Origin: Salpingoeca rosetta
Lineage: Eukaryota; Opisthokonta; Choanoflagellata; Craspedida; Salpingoecidae
DNA: 32,500 nt
Direction: 5' to 3'
Assembly (NCBI RefSeq): GCF_000188695.1
Contig: NW_004754915.1
Location: 1,134,695 to 1,167,194 of the forward strand
In this document: piece after piece, positions 1-12,266 of the stretch
How positions within the stretch are numbered: the first letter of the stretch is position 1
Layout: every line of letters begins with the position of its first letter
Translations under genes and position numbers: made by a program
The notes under the pieces: model-generated
Databases searched by the model: none
Seen by the model: the letters and a program-made list of their open reading frames with translations, nothing else
Told to the model about the DNA's origin: nothing

Positions 1-262
1 GGTGACCAGCAGAAGACAGGATTTGTCGACATCGCAATAGTGGTGTCGTGGTCAGTGTTTGTTGAGACTTCTGTGCTTATATGGTGTGTTACCCAAGAGC
101 ATGTAACATTGAGCAACCACACAAGCTAAACACGGCACGTGCGACAGGTTGGAGGGAAATCACGTGAACGTTCCAGAACACAAGAGAGGTGAGTGCAAAT
201 TTGTGGTGTCGTGAAGAAGGGAGGTCAATGATGACTCAGCAGACAGGACTTGCCTGTCAACA
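1..262 (+). repeat. LTR-like dispersed repeat, copy 1 (cut by window edge)
   Basis: The segment from about position 8 onward is nearly identical to 655-904 and 1380-1629, and it ends in the same CTGTCAACA. It is therefore a third copy of the repeat whose best-defined member is 1193-1629. Its left part lies outside the window. It is followed by 24 bases (263-286) that also follow copy 2. Confidence 0.8.
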
Positions 263-476
263 GTAGTACTTCCAGCATACCTCACTCGCGTACTTTCCTC
301 AAGTAGCGTTTCAACGGTACTGTGCTGGACTCAATTGTGACCTTTTTTCTTTCACCCAGTAGCACCGTATGCCGTAGCACTCATATGGGTGCAGGGTAGC
401 TGAGTGTGCGTTGTAGCACTAGTGTCACTGTTTCGTTAACACAGGAGAAGATTCCTGACGCACAACAAAACACAAC

Positions 477-904
477 TGTAGAACACTCATGGTGATGGTG
501 CTGTTGTTGGAGACTTGTGTGTGTGTGTGTGCTGTGTGTGCTGTGTGTTGTGTGGGAGATTGTCTTGGCAAGAGAGAGTTGTGTGTGTTTACTTGAGTTG
601 TGAAGCAAACAAGGATGTAGGATGAATGAACACTCCAACAGAAAGAAACAGAGCAGAAGACAAGAATTGTCGACAACGCAAAGTGGTGACGTGGCAGTGT
701 TTGTTGAGAGTTGTGTGGTTATATGGTGTGTTATGCAAGAGCATGTAACATCGAGCAACCACACAAGCTAAACACTGCACGTGCGACAGGTTGGAGGGAA
801 ATCACGTGAACGTTCCAGAACACAAGAGAGGTGAGTGCAAATTTGTGGTGTCGTGAAGAAGGGAGGTCAATGATGACTCAGCAGACAGGACTTGCCTGTC
901 AACA
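477..904 (+). repeat. LTR-like dispersed repeat, copy 2
   Basis: From about 488 to 904 this matches 1203-1629 with few differences. The match runs through the TG-rich stretch, the CAACTC/ACTTGAGTTG region, and the CTGTCAACA end. The first dozen bases differ from copy 3 (TGTAGAACAC against TGTTGCAAGT). The 5-base flanks, ACAAC and GTAGT, do not match, so no target duplication is visible. Either the ends have diverged or the copy moved by recombination. Confidence 0.8.
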
Positions 905-908
905 GTAG

Positions 909-1792
909 TACTTCCAGCATACCTCACTGTCTTACCATAAAGCTGTCATGACAGACACCAGTGTTGTGGAAAGTATGTAAGCTCAGAATAACCACAAAGA
1001 AACATGTGTACCACAGAAGTCAAACATGCATGTCAGCTTACCTTCAAAGCCACTGGCAACGAAGCTGAACGTCCGATCGTGGCGAATCGCGACAAAAACG
1101 TTCATTGCATAGAACTTCTTGCGGCACATCCAAGCTGACGTTTCTTCTTCGGTCATCCCAATGTTTCGAAAAGGCACCAAGGTACCATCTGCTGTTGCAA
1201 GTTCATGGTGGTGGTGCTGTTGTTGGAGACTTGTGTGTGTGTGTGTGCTGTGTGTGCAGAGTGTGCTGTGTGTTGTGTGGGAGATTGTCTTGGCAAGAGG
1301 AAGTTGTGTGTGTTTACTTGAGTTGTGAAGCAAACAAGGATGTAGGATGAATGAACACTCCAACAGAAAGAAACAGAGCAGAAGACAAGAATTGTCGACA
1401 ACGCAAAGTGGTGACGTGGCAGTGTTTGTTGAGAGTTGTGTGGTTATGTGGTGTGTTATGCAAGAGCATGTAACATCGAGCAACCACACAAGCTAAACAC
1501 TGCACGTGCAACAGGTTGGAGGGAAATCACGTGAACATTCCAGAACACAAGAGAGGTGAATGCAAATTTGTGGTGTCGTGAAGAAGGGAGGTCAATGATG
1601 ACTCAGCAGACAGGACTTGCCTGTCAACATCTGCAGCGCCAATGCAGCATGCGAAGTACGGGTCTTGGTCAGTCCAAGCGGCCAGTTCATTGGCAATATC
1701 TTCGGCCGTTTGCGGAAACGCAAACAGCGTCGCTGTTGACATCACGGTTCCAGTGTCAATGCTTGCTGAGTCAGCAAATTCTGCTGTAAACG
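909..1792 (-). pseudogene. Broken PIF/Harbinger transposase remnant, split by an LTR-like insertion
   Basis: Read on the minus strand, about 1790-1635 encodes TLFAFPQTAEDIANELAAW and then CCIGAAD. After the inserted 1193-1629 element, 1192-1044 continues with GTLVPF and MCRKKFYAMNV, ending in SGFEG at a GTAAGC donor. A third piece near 959-934 encodes GVCHDSFM, containing the HD of the second catalytic motif, but its acceptor AG looks lost and the frame soon stops. These pieces align in order with exons 4, 5 and 6 of the intact transposase at 2056-4258, so this is a diverged relative in opposite orientation. Later exons are not found. It is inactive because of the insertion, the lost splice site and the missing 3' half. 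Confidence 0.75.
1193..1629 (+). mobile_element. Solo-LTR-like element inserted in a transposase remnant
   Basis: This 437-bp segment begins TGTTGCAAG and ends TGTCAACA, giving the TG...CA ends typical of LTRs. It is flanked on both sides by TCTGC (1188-1192 and 1630-1634), a 5-bp target duplication. Removing the element and one TCTGC restores an open minus-strand transposase reading frame across the GAAD/GTLVPF junction, which fixes its borders. It has no coding capacity of its own. The ends also form an imperfect inverted repeat (TGTTG plus CAAGTTC on one side, TGTTG plus five extra bases plus CAAGTCC on the other), so a MITE is an alternative. Solo LTR is favoured by TG/CA ends, length and duplication size. 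Confidence 0.65.
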
Positions 1793-1877
1793 TTTCTGTT
1801 CACGTGCGCCCAGAAACGGGCGTTTCTGGTTGTTTTGCCACGTGGCACTTCTCTCTCTCCTCCAGTTTTCTGTCTAT

Positions 1878-1899
1878 GGGCGAATTCGAAGGCGAACCA
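1878..1899 (+). repeat. Left terminal inverted repeat of the Harbinger element
   Basis: The first 20 bases are GGGCGAATTCGAAGGCGAAC, followed by CA. The exact reverse complement is at 6488-6509. TAT at 1875-1877 immediately precedes it and recurs after the right end. Confidence 0.88.
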
Positions 1900-2055
1900 A
1901 AGCTGGCCAAACTGATGCACTTTGTCACAAAACCATTCGAAGGAACCACTTTTGCAAACCAAACTGGTCGCCAAACTTTTGCGAAGGGTGAGGTTTTGGT
2001 GGGGCTGTGCAAAGCTGGGCAAACCGTGAGCGGGCTACCCGGCTGCCCGCCAAGA

Positions 2056-2972
2056 ATGCTGACTCAGCAGCGTAAGCGAGCCGTGCTCGTGACGGTGTGG
2101 ATGATGATGAGACAACGGCTGGCGATGTTGTGGTTGCTGTTGGTCGCTGGGGGCGAGGCCAAGCGGACAAGGATCCACAGCTCTCAAGGCGTGCAGCTCA
2201 CCGTTCCAAACAGGTAACAGTACAAGGGGCAACAGCCGCGTGTACGCTTGCCTTTCTGTGATAGTGAACACTGGAGTTAGCGAGTGTAATCACTGTTCGT
2301 CACACTGTCACAGACGTTTTCAGGAGCATCTTCAGTTGCAGAACAGTGCGTTCAGACGCAAGTACTTCATGAGCAAGAAACAATTCAAGACACTGGTTCG
2401 GATGATTCGCCCATGGCTGCCTCAGCGCAAGCACAAGCAGGTGAGTCCGTGTGAGTGAGAGCGCGCGCGCGCGCGTGTGTGTGTGTGTTTGCAAGTGTGT
2501 GTGACTCCTGTTCGCTGTTTGGTTCAAATGTTCTGCTTATGCAAGTCATTGTTGATACGATTGCAGGTGGACATGAATGTGATTGTTGCTGCTGTTGTCA
2601 ATCATCTTCAGGCGGGCAGCTCTTACTGGAGGTGCGCCGATCACTATGGTATCAGCACGTCATTACTGTGGGAATACGAAGAACACGTAAGTCATGTACT
2701 TGTGTGTTTCGGTTCTCAGCTTGGGTTGGTTGCAAGTCACTACAAGTACCGGTGAACGCTTAGTGTGAACAATGTGTCCTTGTTGTGCAGGTTCTCAGGG
2801 GCATAATTCGTGGCCTCTCACATCTTGTTCGCTTTCCTTCGACCCCAGAAGAGATTGCACGAGAGACAGAGTATTGGTCGGAGCACGATGAGTACTTTAA
2901 AGGGTGTATTGGAGCTGCCGATAGAACGCTGGTCACATTTCGACCTCGACGTATCCATGCATTCAATGCTCA

Positions 2973-3032
<60 letters not shown>

Positions 3033-4258
3033 TGTGTGTGTCTGTCTGTCTGTGTATTTGTGTGCGTATGTGTGTCTGTGTATTTGTGTGCGTCTGTGTG
3101 TCTGTGTATTTGCGTGCGTGCGTGCGTGCGTGTGTGTGTGTGTGCGCGTCTGTGTGTGTCTGTGCGTGTGTGTCTGTGCGTGTGTGTCTGTGTGTCTGTG
3201 CCTCTGTGTGTGTATGTATTTGTGTGCGTCTGTGTGTGTGTGTGTGCGTCAGCAGTCGCTGACCTACCTCAGCAGTCGCTGACCTACCTCGCAAGCACAG
3301 TGTATGCTCACGTACTGCATGAACCTGTGCCTGCCTGCGTGCGTGTACGTTCGTGTTTGTGTGCGCGGGTATGTGTGTATGTGCATGTGTGGTCGTGAAA
3401 CAGGTATCTCCGAGTCAAAGCGGAAAACGTGGTTCTGCAGAAAGGAAAAGCAGGCAATGAATGTATTGGTTAGTGTAAACCATGACCGCACTTTCCAGTA
3501 TGTCAGCGCGGGATTTGAAGGTATGCATCATCTCTCGTATTGTTTTAACCTCCTTTGCCCGGTAGTCTGTCAACTAGACATCGTAGCTCCTTTCATCGTG
3601 TGTTACATGGATGTTGCAGGTGCTTGCCATGACTCCTTCATGATCACCAAAGTTGGGTTCGTCGACCGCATCCCTACTGGAACGTATGTCCTGTTTGATG
3701 CGGGCGGTCCGCTTGTGGAGCATCGCATCCTCGTTCCCTTCAAAGGTATGATAGATGGGTGTGCGTGCATGCATACGTGTGTGCGTGCGCATGGCTGTAT
3801 GACGTATGTACGTGCATGTGTGTGTATGCTTCGTGTGCGTGCACGGTTGTATGATGCGTGTGGATATTCATTCACTTGTGTTGTGACTCCATTGGCCGTC
3901 CTGCATCGCAGCAACACGCTACCATGTCAGTGCCTTCACAGATAATCCACCACTCAATGCAAAGGAGGCATTTAACTGGAGACACTCCAGCAAACGCATG
4001 AGAGTGGAGCAGGCAATAGGCCACCTCAAGCAGCGTTTCCAGATACTAGCACAGGAGAAGCTGACATGCACGCCCGAACGGGCAGTCGACTTCGTGCTTG
4101 CAAGTGCTGCACTTCACAACTACATCGGGGCACCAGACGACACTGAAGTACCCCTCTACCAAGATGCTCCGATACCCACAAACCAAGCACCCACCCAACA
4201 AGCGATGCAGTGGCGCCAACACATTGCTGATGCTTGCTTTGAACAGTGGTGTTCATAA
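2056..4258 (+). CDS. PIF/Harbinger DDE transposase (nuclease)
   Basis: HARBI1-like nuclease that cuts and joins the element ends, presumably acting in the nucleus. Proposed exons: 2056-2213, 2314-2440, 2567-2686, 2791-2950, 3404-3520, 3620-3745 and 3912-4258. All have GT/AG borders and join in frame into 384 residues, close to HARBI1 length (about 350). Exons 2-3 carry the N-terminal family region ([12 protein letters not shown]; then a helix-turn-helix-like [14 protein letters not shown]). The DDE core shows GCIGAAD (D179), GACHDS (D232) and [13 protein letters not shown] (E302), so all three acidic residues are present. The start is the least certain point: the frame is also open further 5', with another ATG near 1915. 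The intron at 2951-3403 is a TGCG/TG microsatellite. The gene converges on the Myb partner. Third-position GC is lower than in the host-type genes downstream. Confidence 0.88.
2951..3403 (+). repeat. TGCG/TG-rich microsatellite filling transposase intron 4
   Basis: A nearly pure (TGCG)n run at about 2972-3032 passes into TGTG, TCTG and TGCG variants up to the acceptor CAG at 3403. The donor is GTATCC at 2951. Two tandem copies of a 20-bp CAGTCGCTGACCTACCTC-type unit lie near 3251-3290. Confidence 0.8.
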
Positions 4259-4269
4259 ATATATTTATG
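4254..4269. promoter_or_regulatory. 16-bp AT palindrome between convergent transposon genes
   Basis: CATAAATATATTTATG is a perfect palindrome that includes the transposase stop codon and sits in the 104-bp gap before the convergent Myb-gene stop. It may act as a shared 3' end-processing signal for both genes. That role is inferred from position only. Confidence 0.35.
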
Positions 4270-4362
4270 AGTGAGAAGCCATCAATCGTAAAACGTGCTG
4301 CACACACAACAAACACAACACCACAGAACAGGCAGCAGCAAACCACAGCAACGACATCAGCA

Positions 4363-6338
4363 TCAGCAAACCACAGCAACGACATCAGTATCAGCATCGC
4401 TGTCAACATCACCACTATCATCGTTACATCTGGCGGTGACTGAGTCGTCTTGACTATTGTTGTCACTGTCCTCCTCCTGTCCGGCGCGGCTGGTGGTGCG
4501 TGGGCTTTCGCGTGGGCCATCGTTCATCCCAGAGTCGGGCGCCTGTGTTGTTGGTGGTGCGGAGGTATGTTGTGCAGGAGGCGTTCCGCCCAGCACCTGT
4601 ATCAGTGCAGCGAACTGCACTGATGTCTGGTGCATAAACTCCCTAAAGAGCTCAAGTTTTGGGTCTGGGCTAGCGGTCGATGCTGCAGGTCGAGGTTTCC
4701 TCCGTCTTCGTTGTTCGACTTCGTCACCGACCTCCCTTGCCTGTGAGCCTACAACACAAACGAGTGCATACAAGCGTACGCGTGTGAGCGCGTGAGCTTC
4801 GTGTACAAGAAAGTGTGCATGTGAGAGGCCCATGTGAATACCTGTGGGTACGGCGTCGTTGAGGATCTGATGGAGAAGCAGGAACTTCTCCTCTCCAAGT
4901 TCGTCTAGCTTCTGGGCGCTCTTCTGCAGTACGTGCTTTCGTGGCTCCTCATCGAATTCAGGCCATTGCAATAGCCTTTCCTGCACGAGATACATGCAAA
5001 CAACGAAGGTGACACTCACGCGCACGCTCAGTCACACACACACACATACACACAGCCAGACATACACTCGCATACACACACAGTTAGTTCGACACGCGCA
5101 CACGCACACACACACACGCACATGCACATACGCACATACACACACACGCACGCGCACGCACACACACGTACACACGCACATACACACACGCGCGCTCACG
5201 CACACACACGTACACACGCACATACACACACGCGCGCTCACGCACACACACGTACACACGCACATACACACACACGCGCGCATGCACACACACGTACACA
5301 CGCACATACACACACACAAACACACGCACATACACACACACACATACACACACATACACACACACAAACACACAGACGCACAGACGCACAAACACACACG
5401 CACACGCACGATTCAATTGCCATGCAAGAAGACACCCTTACCTCGTATCCATCCCCTTGCAGATTGCCAAGGCCCGATTTCTTGGTGAAGAAGGTGTGCG
5501 CGTCTGTTGCGTGCCTGTACAAATCTTGCATTTCTCGAAATTGCCGATGTGCACGCGTCCCCAGGCCACTGTTCGCAAGCCTCTTCATCTTCGACTTTGC
5601 GCCAACTCTCTTCTTCATCATCTCTCCCACCCTCTTCCACGTTGCATCATCACCCTTTCGAATGTCGTCCACGGTTGCAAGACCGGTGGACATCAGATCT
5701 TGCACGCACGTCAACAACAACACTCGCGTCTCGTCCGTCCACCGAATGTTGACACGGCCTGCATCCTTTCCATCCTGTTTTGGTGTCGACGTCAAGGAAG
5801 AAGCGGGCGAGGTCACTGGGGGCGAAACAGGCGATGTTGTCAGCACCGAGTGATGTGCTGCCACTGGCGTTGTTGTCTGTGCAGGGGGTGGGTGAGGGTG
5901 GAGAACAGTTGCCGCAGGGATTGATGCTGCAGAAACCGAGGCCACAGACGGTGAAGTTTCAGGGGCAGTTGCAGTTGATGCTGTCGGGGCCGAGCTCACG
6001 GGCGACGACGTTGCAGGAGCAGTCACGCATGACGTTGACGCTGAAGACGTGGAGTAGAGTGCTTCCTGCGCAAGCATTGCAGCGATGGACACGGGCTCGT
6101 GCACAGGTTCGTGTAAAGCCATATGCGGTCGCTTGGCAGGAGGCACTTGCGATCCGCCAGGCGTGCACTCCTCGCAGAACAGTAGAGGGCCGCGGCGAGT
6201 ATCGCGCGAAGACACTGCACACCCCATGTGAAGAGGACGACGACAAGCACACCAGCTTTGGCATGTCTGCGCGCACACCACGCACACGCTGTCCTCGCTT
6301 GTCACCATCGCCATCTCCGCTGTCTCACGTGCGTGCAC
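4363..6338 (-). CDS. Harbinger Myb/SANT partner protein with PHD-like zinc finger
   Basis: DNA-binding partner that in Harbinger elements brings the transposase to the nucleus and the element ends. Proposed exons: 6338-5442, 4980-4842 and 4748-4363, with GT/AG borders and continuous frame, giving 473 residues. Residues 19-58 hold a cross-brace zinc pattern (C19, C22, C30, C32, H37, C40, C55, C58) resembling a PHD finger. A long Ala/Ser/Thr/Pro linker follows. Residues 196-290 look like a Myb/SANT trihelix ([11 protein letters not shown], with W200 and W234, then basic [12 protein letters not shown]). The exon-2 segment ([20 protein letters not shown]) is helical. The C-terminus has a basic RRRRKPR patch, likely a nuclear signal, then an acidic Ser/Asp tail. 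Intron 1 holds a long CA/TG microsatellite. The fused PHD-like finger is unusual for this role. Confidence 0.8.
5030..5411 (+). repeat. CA/CGCA microsatellite in intron 1 of the Myb partner
   Basis: About 380 bp of ACACAC, ACGCAC and ACATAC variants. It includes a roughly 54-bp higher-order unit (CGTACACACGCACATACACA followed by CGCG) repeated several times between 5165 and 5310. It lies wholly within the intron 4981-5441 of the minus-strand gene, so it is TG-rich in the transcript. Confidence 0.85.
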
Positions 6339-6487
6339 TTTTTATGATGTCTTAACGAGAAGATCGACCCTACGGGCGAATCAACCGCCCAGCTGTCATG
6401 AGGGGGTATTCGAGTAGCCCGCTCAAGTGCAAATTCGAAGGAAGCCAAACCCCTGTTTTGCGTGCAAATGCAGAGCGTGCCTCATTC

Positions 6488-6509
6488 TGGTTCGCCTTCG
6501 AATTCGCCC
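6488..6509 (-). repeat. Right terminal inverted repeat of the Harbinger element
   Basis: This is an exact 22-bp reverse complement of 1878-1899. It is followed by TAT (6510-6512), the second copy of the target-site duplication. Confidence 0.88.
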
Positions 6510-6535
6510 TATGTGTGAGAGTGTCTCCCAGTTCA

Positions 6536-6695
6536 TGTTCATTCATGCTACATCCTTGTTTGCTTCACAACTCAAGTAAACACACACAACTCTCTCCTGC
6601 CAAGACAATCTCCTACACAGCACACACAGCACACACAGCACACACACACACACACAAGTCTCCAACAACAGCACCACCACCATGAACTTGCAACA
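6536..6695 (-). repeat. Inverted 5' piece of the LTR-like repeat (copy 4)
   Basis: The reverse complement of this stretch matches 1193-1355 closely. It begins TGTTGCAAGTTCATGG and passes through GAGATTGTCTTGGCA and ACTTGAGTTGTGAAGC to ATGAATGAACA. The rest of the repeat is absent. It lies 23 bp outside the right Harbinger end and was probably part of the older sequence into which the Harbinger inserted. Confidence 0.8.
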
Positions 6696-6828
6696 ATCAG
6701 ACCACGGATGCCACGAAGGGCACGGACATGGACGTTGCCTCCCCATCACCGACTGCACCTGATCGTGCTCTTCACACTGCCTCTTGTCTCGTCTTCGTGT
6801 GTCGTCTGTGTCGTCTGTGTCGGTCTGT

Positions 6829-6952
6829 CTCTCCTCTCTCTCTCTGTCTCTCTGTCTCTCTGTCTCTCTGTCTCTCTGTCTCTCTGTCTCTCTCTCTCTC
6901 TGTCTCTCTCTGACTCTCTCTGTGTCTCTGTGTCTGTGTCTCTGTGGCGGCT
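6829..6952 (+). repeat. TCTCTG microsatellite
   Basis: CTCTCTCTGTCTC-type repeats form a nearly pure pyrimidine run of over 100 bases, ending in TCTCTGTGTCTGTGTCTCTGTGG. No gene is associated with it. Confidence 0.8.
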
Positions 6953-7430
6953 TTTTGTGCCAACAAAAATTCGACTGCTGTCTACAAACAGTACAAACTA
7001 CTAAAAATAGCCCCAGCATTTTTCTTCCCCTGATTTTCCTTTCGTTTCTGTGCACGTGTGTTCTTCGCCCATTTTTTTTTCGCTCACAGCAACAGACAGC
7101 ATGTGCAGTGGATGAAGCGATCAAGCACGGCTGCCATGACGGCCAGGATCACCCATGATGGCATGCCGCGGCGACAGCGACGCTGCTCGACGTACCATCA
7201 CGAACGAGGTACGCTTGCGTGTGCTTGTGCGTGCGTGTGCGTGTGCGTGTGCGTGCGCGTGTGTGTGTGTACTTGCATGTGCATATGTGCATGCGTGCAC
7301 GCATGGCAGCTTTGCTGCTTCCTTTTCTCTTCTACTTGCCAGCACATGATTTGTTCTCCCGTGTCCTCTTCCACATTTGCCCTCCCTTTTCCCTTCTTTC
7401 ACCTTTTCTCATGCAAGTGTGTCAAATTGC

Positions 7431-7479
7431 TTTCCGCCTTCAACGTTCTCGTGTGGCGGCAAGCGTCCAAAGCTTGCAA
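7431..7479 (+). repeat. Dispersed short repeat, copy A
   Basis: TCCGCCTTCAACGTTCTCGT and the bases that follow match 8161-8205 at about 85% identity. The shared segment includes GTGTGGCGGC and GTCCAAAGCTTGC. CCGCC and GGCGG inside each copy could pair as a short stem around AACGTT. No reading frame is preserved convincingly. Confidence 0.6.
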
Positions 7480-8160
7480 CACCAATTCCTCTTGTTGCTT
7501 GTGGTCTCGCCTTTGCTCTTGTGGTGGTGGCGTGTGTTGCGCATGCACACACATCCGCTCTCGTGCCAACAAGAGCGCTTGCGCGTTGGCTGCATGCATA
7601 CATCCCCTACCACGTGGCAATCATGTGTCGTGTTGTTTTGATGTGGTTGGTGTTTGCGTGTTGTTCCTCCGCGTGTCACTCACCCTTCCTTGATATGTTT
7701 GTATGTGTATTGTATGTGTGCATGTGTGTATATTGTGTGTGCGCGCATGTGTGTGTGTGTGTGAATGTGTATTTGTGTGTGTATGTGTGTGTGAATGTGT
7801 ATTTGTGTGTGTGCGTGTTGAATTGGCAACAGTTACCATGCAGGCGTGATATGATGGCTGAACTGGGACAGGGGCATCTTGACTGCTGACCAGCGGCCAG
7901 CGTCTCATATGCAGCGAATCAAGCTCACCATGTCCATGGATGGTAAGTGTGCGTGTGGTTGTGTTTGTGTTTGTGGGTGTGGTTGTGTTTGTGTGTTTGA
8001 CTGTTTGTACCCAGCTCGGCTCTGTGTTACCTTCCTCTTTGCCTTTCCCCATCTGCCACGCTTTCTCCCTCCCCCTTCCCCCTTTTGTCATTTCGCGTCC
8101 TTTCTTGTCCACTTTCCCCCTCTCCCACTGTGTTGGACCCAAAGCGAGTATGCCATGCTC

Positions 8161-8205
8161 TCCGCCTTGAACGTTTACGTGTGGCGGCGAGTGTCCAAAG
8201 CTTGC
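8161..8205 (+). repeat. Dispersed short repeat, copy B
   Basis: This is a partner of 7431-7479, about 730 bp away in the same orientation. Weaker similarity extends about 15 bp further 5', and both copies follow pyrimidine-rich DNA. Confidence 0.6.
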
Positions 8206-9058
8206 GAGATCAAAAACCATCGTGTTTCCGTGCTTGCAGTCCTGCGTGTTTGTGTTCTTCTCGTCCTCCAGTGAGGCTGAGAGAGGGTGTGCGTTAGTTT
8301 TCCACCACACACTCTCTTGGGTTTGGGAAGAACACAACCAATCTTTGAGCACGCTGGCTGTCTGCACACACCACCTCTTTGTTGTCCCTCTTTTCACTCT
8401 CCACACGTGTGTGTATGTGCATGTTAGCATTGTGTGCATGTTAGCATTGTGTGCATGTTAGCATTGTGTTTCTTTTGTCTTTGTTGACATTGCGTGTTTG
8501 CACTCATGCCCCATGGGATTGTCTGTCATGTTGATCAACTCGTTGGCACATGCACGCAATGCATGTTCTCTCTCCTGTTGCATCTGTTGCAGGGCCTGCT
8601 TTCCGCTTCCTGTGCTGTGGAGAGCGCCATCACACGGAGCGGGCGTCTCGTTGGCCGGGCTCACGGTGGACACAAGACAAGCAAGGCGGCGGCGGCTGCT
8701 GTTGTTTGTTTGTTTGTTTGTTTGTTTGGCAGTTCGTGTTGGACTTGCTTGCCGGTGCGTGTGCACGAATGAGCTCTGGCTGGCTGGTGAAAGGAAGAAG
8801 TTCAGTAAATGTGTATGCATGCAACGGGTACAAGTGACAGGTTGCGAGTGGTGCCAGGGTGGTGCAAGCTCAATGCTGCTGTTGCTGTCTGTTGGTCACG
8901 GATGGTGCAACAACACACAAACAAGAAGAATGCGCACACAAGCAGAAGGCCGCGCCACAGACAGGTGGGAAAGGAGGAAACAGGGAAGTGTGCGTGAGAA
9001 ACGACAAGAGGTGGACAGATTCACAATGAACCAAAGCGCAGACATTCATCCTCCCCCC

Positions 9059-12266
<3,208 letters not shown>

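Larger units (their letters stand above)
1878..6509. mobile_element. Apparently complete PIF/Harbinger DNA transposon
   Basis: The 4,632-bp element is bounded by 22-bp inverted repeats starting GGGCGAATTCGAAGG (1878-1899, inverted at 6488-6509). It is flanked by TAT on both sides (1875-1877 and 6510-6512), the 3-bp duplication size of PIF/Harbinger elements. It carries the two genes expected of an autonomous Harbinger: a DDE nuclease on + (2056-4258) and a Myb/SANT-type DNA-binding partner on - (4363-6338). They converge with 104 bp between them. Second-level inverted repeats lie at 2027-2038 and 6414-6425. Both genes splice in silico without stops, so the copy may be young or still active. 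Its left flank is an older Harbinger remnant. Confidence 0.88.
6696..9058. other. Low-complexity spacer with no defensible gene
   Basis: This stretch contains TC and TG microsatellites, a GTTTG run near 8703-8728, and two copies of a roughly 46-bp repeat (7431-7479 and 8161-8205). Possible exon-like pieces exist. One at about 7090-7209 ends at a GTACGC donor, and one at about 8596-8690 follows CATCTGTTGCAG. They do not chain into a convincing protein and their composition is Cys/His/Arg-rich, as expected of repeats. A decayed gene or untranslated region of a neighbour is possible. Confidence 0.5.

Noticed and set aside
5165..5310. Repeated roughly 54-bp units as a possible CRISPR-like array
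   Set aside because: Units are CA-repeat variants without distinct spacers, in a eukaryotic intron.
5032..5409. Cys/Val-rich and His/Thr-rich open frames
   Set aside because: Translations of CA/TG microsatellite inside an intron of the Myb partner gene.
7090..7209. Possible coding exon ending at GTACGC
   Set aside because: Splice-like end is present, but no neighbouring exon extends it into a sensible protein and no domain is visible.
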